Shown: piece by piece, positions 24,325 to 34,942 of the stretch | How the letters are laid out: every line of letters begins with the position of its first letter | How positions within the stretch are numbered: the first letter of the stretch is position 1 | DNA from: Listeria valentina | Lineage (GTDB): Bacteria > Bacillota > Bacilli > Lactobacillales > Listeriaceae | Assembly: GCF_011800755.1 (NCBI RefSeq) | Contig: NZ_JAATJW010000021.1 | Span: 1-38,823 of the forward strand | DNA: 38,823 nt | Direction of reading: 5' to 3' | Notes under the pieces: generated by a model | The model's input: the letters and a program-made list of their open reading frames with translations, nothing else | The model's database searches: none | What the model was told of the DNA's origin: nothing | Made by a program: the position numbers and the translations under genes

Positions 24325-25338
24325 TCAAAAAGTCTCTTTTTCTTCTTTTTTCTTCCGTCCCATTAGTGAATCCACAGCTTCTGCAGGATCCTTATCCGAA
24401 AATAGGACTTCATAGATAGCTTTTGAAATCGGCATATCGATCTTAAGCTCCTTAGCCCAGCCAAACACAGCTTTAGCCGTCCGAACGCCTTCAACAACCA
24501 TTCCCATGTCAGCAAGTACCTTATCCAGTTTCTCGCCTTGTCCAAGCTTATTTCCAGCTCTCCAGTTGCGTGAGTGGACACTTGTACAAGTGACGATGAG
24601 ATCTCCAATTCCTGTAAGCCCATAAAACGTTTGCGGATCAGCACCAACAGCAACTCCAAGACGCGTGATTTCAGCCATTCCGCGAGTCATGAGTGCTGCT
24701 TTCGCATTGTCTCCGTAACCAAGACCATCAGAAATCCCAGCGCCAAGCGCAATAATATTTTTCAAAGCCCCGCCAATTTCTGCCCCAACAACATCTCGAT
24801 TCGTGTAGATTCGCAAGTTGTTATTGATAAATACATCTTGGACGATGCCCGCAAGCTCATCATTTTCACAGCTTGCACAAAGTGTGGTTGGATGCCTTTC
24901 AGCCACTTCTTCCGCGTGACTTGGACCAGAAAGAACGACGATCCCCTTTCGCTTCTCGAGGGAAATTTCTTCAGCAATCACTTCAGACATGCGTAGATTG
25001 GTTTCAGGCTCAATTCCTTTACTAACATGCACAATGATTTGTGGCTCAGAAAGAACCGCATCCACTTCACGTGCCACTTCACGCATGGCGCTTGTCGGAA
25101 CAGCCAATACGACTAAATCCGCATCAGCTAGTGCTTCTGTAAGTGAAAGCGTTGCACTAAGTCCATTTGGCAATTGAATTTCTTTTAAATAGTGTGAATT
25201 GTGATGATCTTGGTTGATTTCATTTACAATCTCTTCACGATTTCCCCAAAGCACCGCATCATGCCCGTTATCACTTAAAGCCATTCCAAGCGCTGTTCCC
25301 CAGCTTCCAGCTCCCAAAACAGCTACTTTTTGTTTCAT
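24325..25338 (-). CDS. gpsA: NAD(P)H-dependent glycerol-3-phosphate dehydrogenase
   Basis: A cytosolic enzyme reducing dihydroxyacetone phosphate to sn-glycerol 3-phosphate for phospholipid and teichoic acid synthesis. It shows the N-terminal dinucleotide motif [14 protein letters not shown] near 110, [11 protein letters not shown] near 143 and the catalytic region [34 protein letters not shown] near 190-225. The AGGAGG site abuts an upstream ATG at 25350, so I take ATG 25338 (MKQKVAVLG, 337 residues); GTG at 25341 is equally well spaced. It lies about 25 bases behind der in one operon. Confidence 0.93.
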   Translation of the reverse strand: MKQKVAVLGAGSWGTALGMALSDNGHDAVLWGNREEIVNEINQDHHNSHYLKEIQLPNGLSATLSLTEALADADLVVLAVPTSAMREVAREVDAVLSEPQIIVHVSKGIEPETNLRMSEVIAEEISLEKRKGIVVLSGPSHAEEVAERHPTTLCASCENDELAGIVQDVFINNNLRIYTNRDVVGAEIGGALKNIIALGAGISDGLGYGDNAKAALMTRGMAEITRLGVAVGADPQTFYGLTGIGDLIVTCTSVHSRNWRAGNKLGQGEKLDKVLADMGMVVEGVRTAKAVFGWAKELKIDMPISKAIYEVLFSDKDPAEAVDSLMGRKKKEEKETF

Positions 25339-25362
25339 CACGAAAATCATCCTCCTAAAAGC

Positions 25363-26673
25363 TTACTTGCGTTTACGTGGTATTACACGAATTGGAGTTC
25401 CTTCAAACGGAAATGCCTCACGAATTCGATTTTCCAAAAAGCGTTCATATGAAAAGTGCATTAGTTCAGGTTCATTCACAAATACAACAAATGCAGGCGG
25501 CTTCACCGCTACTTGCGTCGTATAGAAGATTTTTAGTCGCTTACCCTTATCCATTGGAGCTGGATTCATAGCAACCGCATCACTAATAACATCATTCAGC
25601 ATGCTAGATTGCACTCGAAGCGAGTGGTTTTCGCTTACTTGATTAATCAGTGGGAAAATGTTCGTTAATCGTTGCTTCGTTTTAGCGGACACAAAAACAA
25701 TCGGTGCATAATCCAAAAACTGGAACTGCTCCCGGATGTCTTCTGTAAAAGCCTTCATTGTTTTCTCGTCTTTTTCAATCGCATCCCATTTGTTTACAAC
25801 AATAATGATTGCTCGACCGGCATCGTGTGCATAGCCAGCAATTCGTTTATCTTGTTCGCGAATCCCTTCTTCGGCATTTAAGACGACTAAAACAACATCC
25901 GAGCGTTCAATTGCTCGCATGGCTCGTAGCACACTGTATTTTTCAGTGGTTTCATAGACTTTGCCTTTTTTTCGCATCCCTGCTGTATCGATCATCACAT
26001 ATTCTTGCCCGTCAAAACTGTAACTCGTATCAATCGCATCCCGCGTTGTTCCCGCAATATCAGACACGATCACGCGATCTTCTCCAAGAAAAGCATTAAC
26101 AAGCGAGGATTTTCCAACGTTTGGACGACCAATCAAGGAAAACTTGATAACATCATCATCATATTCCGTTTCTTCTTCACTTGGAAAATGCTTCCGTACC
26201 TCATCTAGCAAATCCCCAAGGCCAAGCCCATGCGACCCCGAAATCGGGTAAGGCTCTCCAAAACCAAGCGAATAAAAATCATACACTTGATCGCGCATTT
26301 CAGGATTATCGACCTTATTTACTGCCAAAACAACAGGTTTTTTCGAGCGATATAAAATTTTTGCCACTTGCTCATCCGCATCCGTGACGCCTTCACGCCC
26401 ATTTGTGATAAAAATAATGACATCTGCCTCGTCAATCGCAATTTCTGCTTGGGCACGTATTTGTTCTAAAAACGGTTCATTCGAAAGGTCGATCCCTCCC
26501 GTATCAATAATATTGAACTCTTTTCCAAGCCATTCAGCCGTATTATAAATTCGGTCTCTTGTCACTCCCGGAACATCTTCAACGATCGAAACACGCTCTC
26601 CGACGATCCGGTTAAAAATAGTAGATTTGCCGACATTTGGACGGCCTACAATCGCTACTACCGGTTTAACCAT
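25363..26673 (-). CDS. der: GTPase Der (EngA), 50S assembly factor
   Basis: 436 residues with two tandem GTPase domains and a C-terminal KH-like domain, the unique Der layout. G1 motifs GRPNVGKS occur near residues 10 and 182; switch elements GVTRDR and GTTRDA, then DTGG and DTAG, and NKVD and NKWD, complete both sites. The end [16 protein letters not shown] is typical. Essential for 50S subunit maturation. ATG preceded by AGAAGGTG. A weak promoter (TTTACT-N18-TAATAA, 26703-26732) lies upstream. Confidence 0.96.
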   Translation of the reverse strand: MVKPVVAIVGRPNVGKSTIFNRIVGERVSIVEDVPGVTRDRIYNTAEWLGKEFNIIDTGGIDLSNEPFLEQIRAQAEIAIDEADVIIFITNGREGVTDADEQVAKILYRSKKPVVLAVNKVDNPEMRDQVYDFYSLGFGEPYPISGSHGLGLGDLLDEVRKHFPSEEETEYDDDVIKFSLIGRPNVGKSSLVNAFLGEDRVIVSDIAGTTRDAIDTSYSFDGQEYVMIDTAGMRKKGKVYETTEKYSVLRAMRAIERSDVVLVVLNAEEGIREQDKRIAGYAHDAGRAIIIVVNKWDAIEKDEKTMKAFTEDIREQFQFLDYAPIVFVSAKTKQRLTNIFPLINQVSENHSLRVQSSMLNDVISDAVAMNPAPMDKGKRLKIFYTTQVAVKPPAFVVFVNEPELMHFSYERFLENRIREAFPFEGTPIRVIPRKRK

Positions 26674-26779
26674 CTATGTTCACCTTCTTTTTCATTCCTA
26701 GTTTATTAGACTTTCTTAAGTGTATCAGTAAATCGGCGGCACCGCAACGTAAAACTTATCTTTTAGCGGCGCAACTAAA

Positions 26780-26807
26780 AAGCTTTACCTCGAGAAAGGC
26801 AAAGCTT
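26780..26807 (-). terminator. Terminator of the tRNA-Asn/tRNA-Ser transcript
   Basis: Minus-strand arms AAGCTTTGCCT and AGGTAAAGCTT (one G-U pair) are followed by a T run, 17 bases after the tRNA-Ser end. Confidence 0.75.
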
Positions 26808-26823
26808 CGTTTTACATAATTAA

Positions 26824-26914
26824 TGGCGGAGAAAGAGGGATTTGAACCCTCGCGCCGCGCGAACGACCTACACCCTTAGCAGGGGCGCCTCTTCAGCCAC
26901 TTGAGTATTTCTCC
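26824..26914 (-). tRNA. tRNA-Ser (GCT)
   Basis: A 91-base class II tRNA. The acceptor GGAGAAA/TTTCTCC carries an encoded CCA, the anticodon loop CTGCTAA reads AGC/AGT, the variable arm is long, and the T loop is GGTTCAAATCC. Confidence 0.95.
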
Positions 26915-26927
26915 ACAAAAGTAAAAA

Positions 26928-26999
26928 CTCCACAGGTAGGACTCGAACCTACGACCGATCGGTTAACAGCCGATTGCTCTACCACTGAGCTACTGTGGA
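26928..26999 (-). tRNA. tRNA-Asn (GTT)
   Basis: A 72-base tRNA with acceptor TCCACAG/CTGTGGA, D arm AGCTCAGTGGTAGAGC, anticodon loop CTGTTAA and T loop GGTTCGAGTCC. CCA is not encoded. First of the two-tRNA unit, 13 bases before tRNA-Ser. Confidence 0.95.
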
Positions 27000-27013
27000 A
27001 TAAATCTACTCTC

Positions 27014-27042
27014 ATTATAATAATGAATAATTAAAAAAGCAA
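27014..27042 (-). promoter_or_regulatory. Promoter of the tRNA pair
   Basis: Minus-strand TTGCTT (27037-27042), 17 bases, consensus TATAAT (27014-27019), 14 bases before the tRNA-Asn 5' end. Confidence 0.75.
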
Positions 27043-27103
27043 GAAAAAGTACTGTTCCTTCGAGCTAAAAAGCTCGCAAAGACAACCTTCTTCTTGCCGA
27101 ATT

Positions 27104-27580
27104 TTACTTTTCATTGAAACTCCCTTGCATAACCACTTTCCTGCCCAAGTAAGCAAGCTTCCCGCCACATTTCCCACAGCGATAGCGACTTTCATTCATT
27201 TTACGTTGCCGCATAAATTTAGTTTCACATTGCACACATGAATATTCATGCAATTTCGTTTCCCGCTCAATGGGCTTGCAAAACCGAGGCGCATCCACTT
27301 GACGCAGTAAATTCCGAAAATCTGCATCACGATGCTTATAACCCTGATTTTCCAAATGGAGATGATAATGGCAGAGCTCGTGTTTCATAATTTGGATGAA
27401 TTCTGTCTCGCCAAACGTGGTGAGGTAGCTTGGATTCATTTCAATGTCGTGCGAACGAAGTAGATAACGCCCACCTGTTGTGCGCAGGCGCGCATTAAAT
27501 CGTGCTTGATGGCGGAAAGGCTTCCCGAAATTTTCTTGCGAAACGTTTTCCATCAAAGCTTGCAGTTCCGCATTTTCCAT
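27104..27580 (-). CDS. SprT-like zinc metalloprotease family protein
   Basis: 158 residues of the bacterial SprT family. The HExxH metal site is HELCH (residues 67-71), followed by a His-rich stretch. The C-terminal zinc ribbon uses CVQC and CGKC (about 116-140). The domain is related to eukaryotic Spartan, which degrades DNA-protein crosslinks; the bacterial role is not settled. I use the ATG at 27580 ([10 protein letters not shown]), right after the tex stop, with AAAGGATG 9 bases upstream inside tex; a longer frame to 27619 only overlaps tex. Co-transcribed and translationally coupled with tex. Confidence 0.85.
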   Translation of the reverse strand: MENAELQALMENVSQENFGKPFRHQARFNARLRTTGGRYLLRSHDIEMNPSYLTTFGETEFIQIMKHELCHYHLHLENQGYKHRDADFRNLLRQVDAPRFCKPIERETKLHEYSCVQCETKFMRQRKMNESRYRCGKCGGKLAYLGRKVVMQGSFNEK

Positions 27581-27581
27581 T

Positions 27582-29738
27582 TTATAACGCATCCTTTGGT
27601 GCAACCATCGAAAGGGCAATCCGATTTTTCTTCAAATCTACTTCATCCACCCAAACGGTTACGATATCGCCAACGGAAACAACATCCATTGGTCGCTTCA
27701 CAAACGATTTGCTCAGTTTCGAAATGTGAACGAGCCCATCTTGTTTAACGCCAATATCCACGAAAGCGCCAAAATCGACCACATTCCGAACGGTCCCTTC
27801 AAGCTGCATCCCCGGCTTCAAGTCTTCCATCTTGATGACATCTTGTTTGAGCATCGGTTGTGGCAATTCATCACGTAAATCACGTCCTGGCGCAATCAAA
27901 TCCTGAATAATATCCTGAAGGGTTTCTTTTCCGATTTCAAGCTCTTGCCCCATTTCGAGTACATTTGCTTGCTGCAGTTCAGCTTTTAGCTCAGCCGTCC
28001 CAATCGCATCAAGCGTAAACCCGAGTTTCTTGATTAACTGTTCTGCCGCTTTATAGCTCTCTGGGTGAATCGCGGTTTTATCGAGTGGGTTCTTTCCTTC
28101 AAGAATTCGCATGAAACCAATACTTTGCTCGTAAGATTTCGCACCAAGGCGTGGCACTTTTTTGAGTTCTGTTCGAGCAGCGAATGGACCATTTTCTTCA
28201 CGATATTTGCGGATATTGCTGGCTACCGTTTTATTTAAACCAGCTACGTATTGCAAAAGCGCCGCCGAAGCCGTGTTCACATTCACGCCTACTTGGTTAA
28301 CAGCCGTTTCTACAACAAAGGTTAACGCACCGCTCAGTTTTTTCTGAGAAACATCATGTTGATACTGGCCCACACCAACCGATTTAGGATCAATTTTCAC
28401 AAGTTCTGCTAGCGGATCTTGGAGACGTCTTCCAATAGAAACCGCACTCCGCTCTTCCACTTGATAATCAGGAAACTCTTCACGAGCAATTTCACTCGCC
28501 GAATAAACACTAGCCCCTGCTTCATTAACAATCGTATAAAGCGCGTCACTCCCCGTTTCATGTAGCAAATCCGCAATAAATTGTTCCGTCTCACGCGAAG
28601 CCGTACCGTTCCCAATCACGATCACTTCGACACCGTACCGCTTCAAAAGCTCCGTCACTTTAGCTTTCGCCTCCGGTACGCGCCCTTTTCCAGTATGTGG
28701 ATAAATCACGCCAATTTCTAGAACTTTTCCGGTAGGATCAAGAACCGCGAGTTTGCAGCCGGTCCGAAAAGCCGGGTCGACGCCAAGAATCACCTTCCCT
28801 TTAAGCGGCGGTTGAAGTAGCAATTTTCGTAAGTTCAGCGAAAAAATTTCGATAGCATGATCTTCTGCCATTTCTGTCAGCTCCGAACGAATTTCACGTT
28901 CCACAGCTGGCGCAATAAAGCGCTTATAAGCATCCCAAATCGCTTCCCGCACAAGCACGACCGATTCATTTTCCTTCTTGGGCAAATTATGTTCTTCCAA
29001 GTAAGCATGAATTTTAGTCGCATCAATTTCAATCGAAACGCGAAGTACATCTTCTTTTTCCCCGCGATTAAAAGCGAGCACACGATAAGGCGCTGTTTTT
29101 TGAATCATTTCCTGATACTCATAATACATTTCATAAACCGCTTTTTCATCCACAGCATTTTTCTTTTTCTCCGTATGAATCATCCCAAATTTCCGTGTGA
29201 AATTCCGAATCCATTCCCGGTATTCCGGCTGATCGCTAATTTCTTCCGCAATAATTTCGTGTGCCCCGAGTAGCGCCGCTTTCGTATCGGCAACTTCTTC
29301 AGACAAATAGCCTTTCGCTTCTTCTTCCACACTCGCATCTGAAAAAGTCCATAAAAATTTCGCAAGCGGTTCAAGACCTTGTTCTTTCGCGATCGTCGCT
29401 TTAGTTCTTTTCTTTTGCTTATACGGCCGGTATAAATCTTCCAACTTTTGTTGTTGGTCCGCCTTTATAATTTGTTCCCGCAACTCATCGGTCAATTTCC
29501 CTTGCTCTTCAATCAACCGCAAAACTTCTTCTTTCCGCGTTTCCAGTTTCAGTACATAATCATACGTTTCTTCAATTTCGCGAATCGCCACTTCATCCAG
29601 GCTGCCCGTATTTTCCTTCCGGTAACGCGCAATAAAAGGAACCGTATTTCCATCTTCAAGCAATTTGATCACCGCATCAATTTGCGTTTGTTTATAAGCT
29701 AATTTTTTATAAATAAAAGGCATCACACTTTGTTCCAT
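27582..29738 (-). CDS. tex: Tex family S1 RNA-binding transcription accessory protein
   Basis: 718 residues, the usual Tex length. In order: N-terminal helical Tex region ([32 protein letters not shown]), YqgF-like RNase H fold ([25 protein letters not shown], about 316-340), helix-hairpin-helix pair ([35 protein letters not shown]) and a C-terminal S1 domain ([34 protein letters not shown], about 640-705). Tex binds nucleic acid and associates with transcribing RNA polymerase/ribosomes. SD GAGGAGAG 7 bases upstream of the ATG. It lies downstream of rsbX after a terminator. Confidence 0.95.
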   Translation of the reverse strand: MEQSVMPFIYKKLAYKQTQIDAVIKLLEDGNTVPFIARYRKENTGSLDEVAIREIEETYDYVLKLETRKEEVLRLIEEQGKLTDELREQIIKADQQQKLEDLYRPYKQKKRTKATIAKEQGLEPLAKFLWTFSDASVEEEAKGYLSEEVADTKAALLGAHEIIAEEISDQPEYREWIRNFTRKFGMIHTEKKKNAVDEKAVYEMYYEYQEMIQKTAPYRVLAFNRGEKEDVLRVSIEIDATKIHAYLEEHNLPKKENESVVLVREAIWDAYKRFIAPAVEREIRSELTEMAEDHAIEIFSLNLRKLLLQPPLKGKVILGVDPAFRTGCKLAVLDPTGKVLEIGVIYPHTGKGRVPEAKAKVTELLKRYGVEVIVIGNGTASRETEQFIADLLHETGSDALYTIVNEAGASVYSASEIAREEFPDYQVEERSAVSIGRRLQDPLAELVKIDPKSVGVGQYQHDVSQKKLSGALTFVVETAVNQVGVNVNTASAALLQYVAGLNKTVASNIRKYREENGPFAARTELKKVPRLGAKSYEQSIGFMRILEGKNPLDKTAIHPESYKAAEQLIKKLGFTLDAIGTAELKAELQQANVLEMGQELEIGKETLQDIIQDLIAPGRDLRDELPQPMLKQDVIKMEDLKPGMQLEGTVRNVVDFGAFVDIGVKQDGLVHISKLSKSFVKRPMDVVSVGDIVTVWVDEVDLKKNRIALSMVAPKDAL

Positions 29739-29783
29739 TTGGTTTCTCTCCTCATTTCTATCATTGTACTATTCATGAAGCAA

Positions 29784-29811
29784 AAAACTGCCACTTATCC
29801 GTGGCAGTTTT
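29784..29811. terminator. Terminator of the sigB operon
   Basis: 11-base arms AAAACTGCCAC/GTGGCAGTTTT with a 6-base loop, immediately downstream of the rsbX stop codon, T run on both strands. Confidence 0.9.
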
Positions 29812-29814
29812 GAA

Positions 29815-30420
29815 TCAATCTAAAAATTTCCCAACAATAAAGCTAACATCATCTTCGGGAACGCTTGCAATTTGACGTTCAATCCGATGGCCCGTATGTA
29901 AAGCATTCAGCGAGCTATCTAGATATGATCGAACCTTCCGAAGCTTAAGTCCATCCGAGTGAATCAGGAATTTACTGCCCGGCAGATAGTGGAACTGCTT
30001 GAGTTTAAAAAGTTGCTTTCTCCCCGATAAAAAGCCCATCGTCGAAAGCGGAAAACTCATTTTCCCTGCAGCTTCCATAAAATAAAAGCGAATATTCCCG
30101 GTTCCTGTGTATGTAAGCGTCTGTTTATCAAAATTAACCCGAATCATAGCCACTGCTGCCCCTCTAAGCCCGGAAACGGCTTGATTGCACTTCTCCATCA
30201 GCAAATCGAGTTCCTCTGCCGGATCGCTTTTCACCGCATCGATCACAGCTTTTGCCGATTGATGTGCTTCAATTCCGCTTCCAAGCCCATCTGCTAAAAC
30301 GCATAGAAATTCATTATCAGGTAATTCCGTAAAAAAATACATATCCCCTGAGTACTGCTGCAAAGCCTTGGACCGCTGGAACGTAAACAACTCAACATAC
30401 GTCTTGATAATGCTCGACAT
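29815..30420 (-). CDS. rsbX: PP2C phosphatase RsbX, stressosome feedback
   Basis: 201 residues forming a compact PP2C/SpoIIE-type serine phosphatase (LCVLADGLGSGIEAHQSAKAVIDAV near 35-60, with the metal-binding Asp; LIHSDGLK near 152; the final DDVSFIVGKF). RsbX removes phosphate from RsbS (and RsbR) and returns the stressosome to its resting state. It is last in the operon, 2 bases after sigB, so its level rises with SigB activity, giving negative feedback. Confidence 0.93.
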   Translation of the reverse strand: MSSIIKTYVELFTFQRSKALQQYSGDMYFFTELPDNEFLCVLADGLGSGIEAHQSAKAVIDAVKSDPAEELDLLMEKCNQAVSGLRGAAVAMIRVNFDKQTLTYTGTGNIRFYFMEAAGKMSFPLSTMGFLSGRKQLFKLKQFHYLPGSKFLIHSDGLKLRKVRSYLDSSLNALHTGHRIERQIASVPEDDVSFIVGKFLD

Positions 30421-30422
30421 AG

Positions 30423-31193
30423 TTAGTCCACTTCCTCATTTTGCAAGGCTTCGCGCAGCTTTTTGATCGCTTGACGTTGAATTCTAGAAACATGCATCTG
30501 CGAAATATCCAGCAGTTCACCCGTTTCTTTTTGGCTACGGTTCTCAATAAACGTATATTGTAGAATTTTTTGTTCGCGACTATCCAAAATAGGCAATACC
30601 TTTTCGAGCAACATGCGCTGATTCACTTGCTCAAAGCCACCATCATCATTTCCGACAACATCGAGAAGTGTAATCGTGCTCCCATCCGAATCCGCTTCAA
30701 TGGAATGATCGACGGAAAGCGCTTGGTAGCTTTTTCCCATTTCCATCGCTTCAAGGACTTCTTCTTCAGAAGCACCAATATAAGCGGCGATATCCGAAAT
30801 TTGTGGAGAATCTTGCATCTCCCGTGTTAATTCTTCGACTGCATTTTTAATTTTAGGTCCGAGTTCTTTAATCCGTCTCGGTACATGAACGCTCCATGTT
30901 TTATCACGTAAAAAGCGTTTAATTTCACCAACAATCGTTGGTACAGCAAAAGCTTCAAAGCTCTTGCCAAATTCGGGATTATATCTTCTGATCGCACCAA
31001 GTAATCCGATGTTTCCTACTTGAACGAGATCTTCATGAAAAGATTTCCCTTGTGAATATTTTCTCGCAATGGATTCGACTAAATTTTTATAATGAACGAC
31101 AAGTTGATATTGGGCTTCTTCATCCCCTGTCTTCTGAAACGCTTCGATCCATTCATAAACTTTTTCCTTATCAGGTTGAGACACTTTCTGCAT
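30423..31193 (-). CDS. sigB: RNA polymerase sigma factor SigB
   Basis: 256 residues, the general stress sigma factor. Region 2 contains [46 protein letters not shown], region 3 [22 protein letters not shown], and region 4 [44 protein letters not shown] chose ATG 31193 ([12 protein letters not shown]) because AGGTGG/AGGAG lies just before it and the Listeria SigB N-terminus aligns. It overlaps the end of rsbW by 23 bases, coupling anti-sigma and sigma synthesis. Confidence 0.95.
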   Translation of the reverse strand: MQKVSQPDKEKVYEWIEAFQKTGDEEAQYQLVVHYKNLVESIARKYSQGKSFHEDLVQVGNIGLLGAIRRYNPEFGKSFEAFAVPTIVGEIKRFLRDKTWSVHVPRRIKELGPKIKNAVEELTREMQDSPQISDIAAYIGASEEEVLEAMEMGKSYQALSVDHSIEADSDGSTITLLDVVGNDDGGFEQVNQRMLLEKVLPILDSREQKILQYTFIENRSQKETGELLDISQMHVSRIQRQAIKKLREALQNEEVD

Positions 31194-31641
31194 TCTCCTC
31201 CACCTGCTTTTCATTAATATATTTAGTCATTAAAACGGAAACTCCGTCTTCCGAATAAAATTTCACATCATCCATTAAAGTTTCAATCAAGAACAGACCC
31301 AGTCCACCGATTCGCATCAAATTCGCATCTTCATCTGCTTCATATGGTCCACTTTCTTTTCTTTTGGCTTCCGGATCAAAACTTTTTCCTTTATCGCTCA
31401 CAATTACATCCAGTTTATCCGAATAAATATGGAATTCAATTTTTACTTCCCCATCTGGTTTTTCCTTGAATCCATGGCGAATAGAATTCGTAATGGCTTC
31501 GCTGATTGCAATTTTCAGGTCTTCAATTACTTCATATGAAAAACCTGCTTGGCTAGCAATTCCAGAGAGGGCCAGCCTTCCAAGACTTACAAATTCAGGC
31601 TTGGCCGGCACATTTAGCTCGATTTTATCATATGTTGCCAT
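31171..31641 (-). CDS. rsbW: Anti-sigma-B factor and serine kinase RsbW
   Basis: 156 residues of the GHKL ATPase fold: N-box [11 protein letters not shown] (near 45-55), DKGKSFDPE (near 90) and [15 protein letters not shown] (near 117). It binds SigB in unstressed cells and phosphorylates RsbV on serine. I take ATG 31641 ([10 protein letters not shown]), preceded by GAAGGTG; the GTG at 31650 is part of that site. It overlaps rsbV by 14 bases and sigB by 23. Confidence 0.94.
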   Translation of the reverse strand: MATYDKIELNVPAKPEFVSLGRLALSGIASQAGFSYEVIEDLKIAISEAITNSIRHGFKEKPDGEVKIEFHIYSDKLDVIVSDKGKSFDPEAKRKESGPYEADEDANLMRIGGLGLFLIETLMDDVKFYSEDGVSVLMTKYINEKQVEENAESVST

Positions 31642-31969
31642 TCGTTTCACCTTCTATATTTTTAATTTCAATGATTTCTGATAGTCCAGTAATTTCAAAC
31701 AAGCGATACAACCTTTCAGAAAGTCCAATAAGAATGAGCTCACTGTTTTTCGTTCGCAAGTTTTTAAAGAGACCAACAAAAACGCCTAAACCCGTGCTGT
31801 CCATATAACCAACATCGGATAAATCGACTTTGAGCGTGAAGTTCTCTCTATTTTGATAACCGTCAAGTGCTTCTTTCAATTTTGGTGCTGTGTAGGCATC
31901 TATTTCTCCTGAGATAAAAGCTTCGACTTGCTCGTCGCCTCTATCTACTATCTCGATATTGATCTTCAT
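31628..31969 (-). CDS. rsbV: Anti-anti-sigma factor RsbV
   Basis: A 113-residue STAS domain protein. The phosphorylatable serine is in [10 protein letters not shown] (Ser58), matching B. subtilis Ser56. Unphosphorylated RsbV binds RsbW and frees SigB. ATG after a TGAGGTGA site. It is the first gene behind the internal sigma-B promoter, so rsbV-rsbW-sigB-rsbX is autoamplified. Confidence 0.95.
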   Translation of the reverse strand: MKINIEIVDRGDEQVEAFISGEIDAYTAPKLKEALDGYQNRENFTLKVDLSDVGYMDSTGLGVFVGLFKNLRTKNSELILIGLSERLYRLFEITGLSEIIEIKNIEGETNGNI

Positions 31970-32007
31970 TTTTTGTCACCTCATTAAAAATTGGTATACG
32001 AGTGGCA

Positions 32008-32033
32008 TTACCCGATCTCGACAACGCTCAAAC
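32008..32033 (-). promoter_or_regulatory. Sigma-B-dependent promoter of rsbV-rsbW-sigB-rsbX
   Basis: Minus-strand GTTT (32030-32033), 16 bases, GGGTAA (32008-32013), close to the sigma-B consensus GTTT-N13-17-GGGTAT. It lies at the rsbU/rsbV junction, exactly where the autoregulatory promoter is known in Listeria and Bacillus. Confidence 0.8.
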
Positions 32034-33044
32034 TTCTTTTTTTCGTTTAATTACAATTAAAGTAAAATCATCATGAAGCTTAAAGTCTTGCAACTTGAGC
32101 AGATGTTCATAAATTGCATCAGCCATTTCCTGCGCTTCTAGCTTCATGTATTTTTCAAAAATAGTGAGCAGTTCCGGTCGTTCTAAAAAGCCCTCATACG
32201 TTCGCGTCTCTGTGACACCATCTGACATGATAAAGATCACATCCTCGGGTGCGACTGCTCTTTCAAACTTTCGATACTCGACTTCTTTATTAATGCCAAG
32301 CGGCAAGCCTCGAGCATATAAATCGGAAAAACGATTCGTCTTCGCTTCATAAAAAACACCTACTTCGTGTCCTGCAGAAGCATATTCAAATCGATGTAGC
32401 GCTTTCCGGTAAACCCCATAAAACATCGTGATGAACATATTGTCATTAATGTTTTCTTCTGCCACCTTATTAAGTAGCTTTAGCACATAGCTCGGATCCT
32501 CATGTTCCTCCGCAATTCCGGGAAGCGCATATTTGATCATCGAAATGCTAAATGCTGCTGGGATGCCTTTTCCAATGACATCAGAAAGTGCGATGCCGAT
32601 ATTTTCTTTTTTACCATCTAAATCCAAAAACGCATAGTAGTCCCCGCTCATTTGTCTGGCAGCCTTACTTATAACACCAAAATCGAGTTCGGTGCCTGTT
32701 GGCAAATCCGCTTGAAGAAGTGTTTTTTGCATCGATTCCGCTTGTTCAATTTCATTTTTTAAAGCACGCTGTTCTGTTCGCAAACTGATATGTTCTAAAT
32801 AAGCAAGTCCATAGCCAACCATTGTCTCTAGTAAAACATCAAATGACTTTTTAACATAATCAGGCATGTTCTTATCATATTTTTCAAGGGCAGAACGATG
32901 AATATTGATAATTTCTTCAGGCGGAATACTCTGATCCATGGCTTCTTTTGTTAATTTTTCACAGTCATATAAAATGGCTTCGTCTTGATGCTCTAAGTAA
33001 TCCATTAAAATCTCGTCATACTTCGCCTCAAATTGCTCATTCAT
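32028..33044 (-). CDS. rsbU: Environmental-branch serine phosphatase RsbU
   Basis: 338 residues: an N-terminal helical RsbT-binding domain (about 1-110) and a C-terminal PP2C/SpoIIE domain (MSGDYYAFLDLDGKKENIGIALSDVIGKGIPAAFSISMIK near 130-170; IMSDGVTETR near 273; HDDFTLIVIKRKK at the end). Activated by released RsbT, it dephosphorylates RsbV. I use the ATG at 33044 with GGGAGG 9 bases upstream; an adjacent GTG at 33047 is possible. Confidence 0.94.
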   Translation of the reverse strand: MNEQFEAKYDEILMDYLEHQDEAILYDCEKLTKEAMDQSIPPEEIINIHRSALEKYDKNMPDYVKKSFDVLLETMVGYGLAYLEHISLRTEQRALKNEIEQAESMQKTLLQADLPTGTELDFGVISKAARQMSGDYYAFLDLDGKKENIGIALSDVIGKGIPAAFSISMIKYALPGIAEEHEDPSYVLKLLNKVAEENINDNMFITMFYGVYRKALHRFEYASAGHEVGVFYEAKTNRFSDLYARGLPLGINKEVEYRKFERAVAPEDVIFIMSDGVTETRTYEGFLERPELLTIFEKYMKLEAQEMADAIYEHLLKLQDFKLHDDFTLIVIKRKKEV

Positions 33045-33064
33045 CACTTAAAGCCTCCCCGTTA

Positions 33065-33475
33065 TTACCGTATCCATTTCATTGCTGTAATAATCGTTCC
33101 CTTTTCTTCTCCGCTTGTTTTAGATTCGATATCAAAGCTATCCATCAATCGCTTCACACCTGGAAGGCCTGCTCCAAGTCCACCTGATGTTGTATACCCA
33201 TCTTGCATAACTTTCCGAATATCTAAAATTCCTGGTCCTTGATCTTTAGCGACTATCTTTAAACCAAGTCTTCCTGCTTCATTAATTTTCAAGATGCAAA
33301 TCTCTCCCGTTTTTGCATATAAGAAAATATTTCGGGCTAATTCGCTGATCGCCGTTGTAATCCGGGCTTGATCTACCGTACCAAACCCAATTTCTTTGGA
33401 AATGTTTCGCCCTAATTGCCTAGCAGAAACTATGTCCCATTCATCTGTTATTCTTACACAGGATTGGAATGTCAT
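33065..33475 (-). CDS. rsbT: Stressosome switch kinase RsbT
   Basis: 136 residues of the GHKL serine/threonine kinase fold: QARITTAISELARNIFLYA (N-box), KDQGPGI (near 78) and YTTSGGLGAGLPGVKRLMD. It phosphorylates RsbS and RsbR under stress, leaves the stressosome and activates RsbU. I prefer ATG 33475 (MTFQSCVRITDEWDIV), with GGGGG 7 bases before it; the ATG at 33481 overlaps the rsbS stop. Confidence 0.94.
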   Translation of the reverse strand: MTFQSCVRITDEWDIVSARQLGRNISKEIGFGTVDQARITTAISELARNIFLYAKTGEICILKINEAGRLGLKIVAKDQGPGILDIRKVMQDGYTTSGGLGAGLPGVKRLMDSFDIESKTSGEEKGTIITAMKWIR

Positions 33476-33477
33476 TT

Positions 33478-33834
33478 TCATTCCCCCAATTCCTGTTTTA
33501 ATTTTTCTAAGCCACTTTCTAAATCCATAGCCGAAAGAACTCCTTCAAAAGTAATTCCGAGCTCAACCAGTGTAATGGCTACAGCAGGTTGTATTCCCGT
33601 GACAACTACACGCGACCCCATGAGTTTTGACATACTGACTACATCACCTAGAATCTTTGCAATGAAAGAGTCGATAAAATCAATTGAAGTAATATCAATC
33701 ACAACACCGCGTGCCGATGTTTCATGAATTTTCGCAAGAAGATCTTCCTGAAATTCAACTGCAGTATGGTCATCAAGCTCACTTTGAATTGAGATAAGTA
33801 AGCATTCGCCTAATTTTAAAATTGGAATCCCCAT
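33478..33834 (-). CDS. rsbS: Stressosome scaffold protein RsbS
   Basis: A 118-residue single STAS domain. The RsbT target serine is in [11 protein letters not shown] (Ser56). With RsbR it forms the stressosome core that captures RsbT. The stop codon overlaps the start region of rsbT, and the gene begins 4 bases after rsbR. Confidence 0.94.
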   Translation of the reverse strand: MGIPILKLGECLLISIQSELDDHTAVEFQEDLLAKIHETSARGVVIDITSIDFIDSFIAKILGDVVSMSKLMGSRVVVTGIQPAVAITLVELGITFEGVLSAMDLESGLEKLKQELGE

Positions 33835-33838
33835 AGTT

Positions 33839-34681
33839 TCACCCCTCTTTTTGTGCTATTTCTCTATTTGTTAAAGCCAGTGCTCGTTCCATTCCCTTCT
33901 GCAAGGTGTTTGTTGTAATCAGCTGCTCTAAGTTAATACCAAGATTAACAATCGTTTGAGCAATTTCTGGTCTGATTCCAACAAGCATAGGTTTTGAGCC
34001 AACTAAGCGAACAGCTTCTGCCGCTTGAATAATATGATGAGCGACCATCGTATCTACAATGGGAACACCCGTAATATCAATTAGCACCACTTCTGAACGG
34101 TGCTTCACAACACCAACAAGTAAACTCTCCATAATTTGTCTGGCGCGTTCTGTATCTATTGTACCTACAAGTGGCATGACAGAAATATTATCAAAAATCG
34201 GCAAAAGTGGTGCCGATAATTCCTGCAAGGCTTGCCTTTGTTGCGATACCGTTTTTTCCCAAGTTTCTGCATAAGCAGTTACAATTTTGTTATAGATCGA
34301 AGCAAGCCACTTTTCAAAACGATAGTAAGCATCATCTTCCGGATTATCTTCACGTTTAAAGAAAAGCTCTTTTCCGCGCATTCCCTTATACGTAAGCAAA
34401 GCAAAGTTATGAATGCCTGTCGTGATGAAGTGAATCGGCCAACCAAGTAGTACTATTTTTTCAGCGAAGTCTTTCAGTTTTCCGTGAAATTCAGCTTGAT
34501 TTTCGGTTCCATCTATTTTGCTTACCAATAAATCGATGAATTCTCGTGTTGTTTCTTCATACATTTCGTCAGTTGCAACGCTTGCAATTTTTGGATCTTC
34601 CTGCTTTTTCATTTCTCTGATCCAAGCTTCTAAAAGTTCTGCTTGGTTTTCGCGAATAAAATCGGCAAAATCTGAATACAT
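33839..34681 (-). CDS. rsbR: Stressosome sensor protein RsbR
   Basis: 280 residues: an N-terminal non-haem globin-like sensor domain (about 1-140), linker helix and C-terminal STAS domain. The two phosphorylated threonines of the family are preserved as GTIDTER (Thr177) and PIVDTMV (Thr211), 34 residues apart as in B. subtilis RsbRA. First gene of the rsb module; the SD (GAGAGG) is unusually distant from the ATG. The 260 bases upstream contain no box I trust as a promoter. Confidence 0.94.
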   Translation of the reverse strand: MYSDFADFIRENQAELLEAWIREMKKQEDPKIASVATDEMYEETTREFIDLLVSKIDGTENQAEFHGKLKDFAEKIVLLGWPIHFITTGIHNFALLTYKGMRGKELFFKREDNPEDDAYYRFEKWLASIYNKIVTAYAETWEKTVSQQRQALQELSAPLLPIFDNISVMPLVGTIDTERARQIMESLLVGVVKHRSEVVLIDITGVPIVDTMVAHHIIQAAEAVRLVGSKPMLVGIRPEIAQTIVNLGINLEQLITTNTLQKGMERALALTNREIAQKEG

Positions 34682-34942
34682 GCTGTTCTGCTACGCCTCT
34701 CTTTCTTCCCTCTTTACTGTTTTTTGTTTGAAAAAACCTGACAAAAGAAAACAAGCCTATCTGAACCTAAAGTTCTTGTCTCTTATGCCAGGTAAATCAG
34801 ACATTCATTATGTGAGCAAATCTAAAATATGTACTTAACCCGAATAAAACCTGTCATTCAAAATTTCCTACGCAGGTTCTGCCCTTCTCCATCATCCTCA
34901 ATTCGCACTTTTCATCTCTCACGATAAACGAATAGATACTGG

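Noticed and set aside
27050-27100. CGAGCT-TTTT-AGCTCG hairpin as the sprT terminator
   Set aside because: A short stem with the T run 12 bases away; possible but not convincing.
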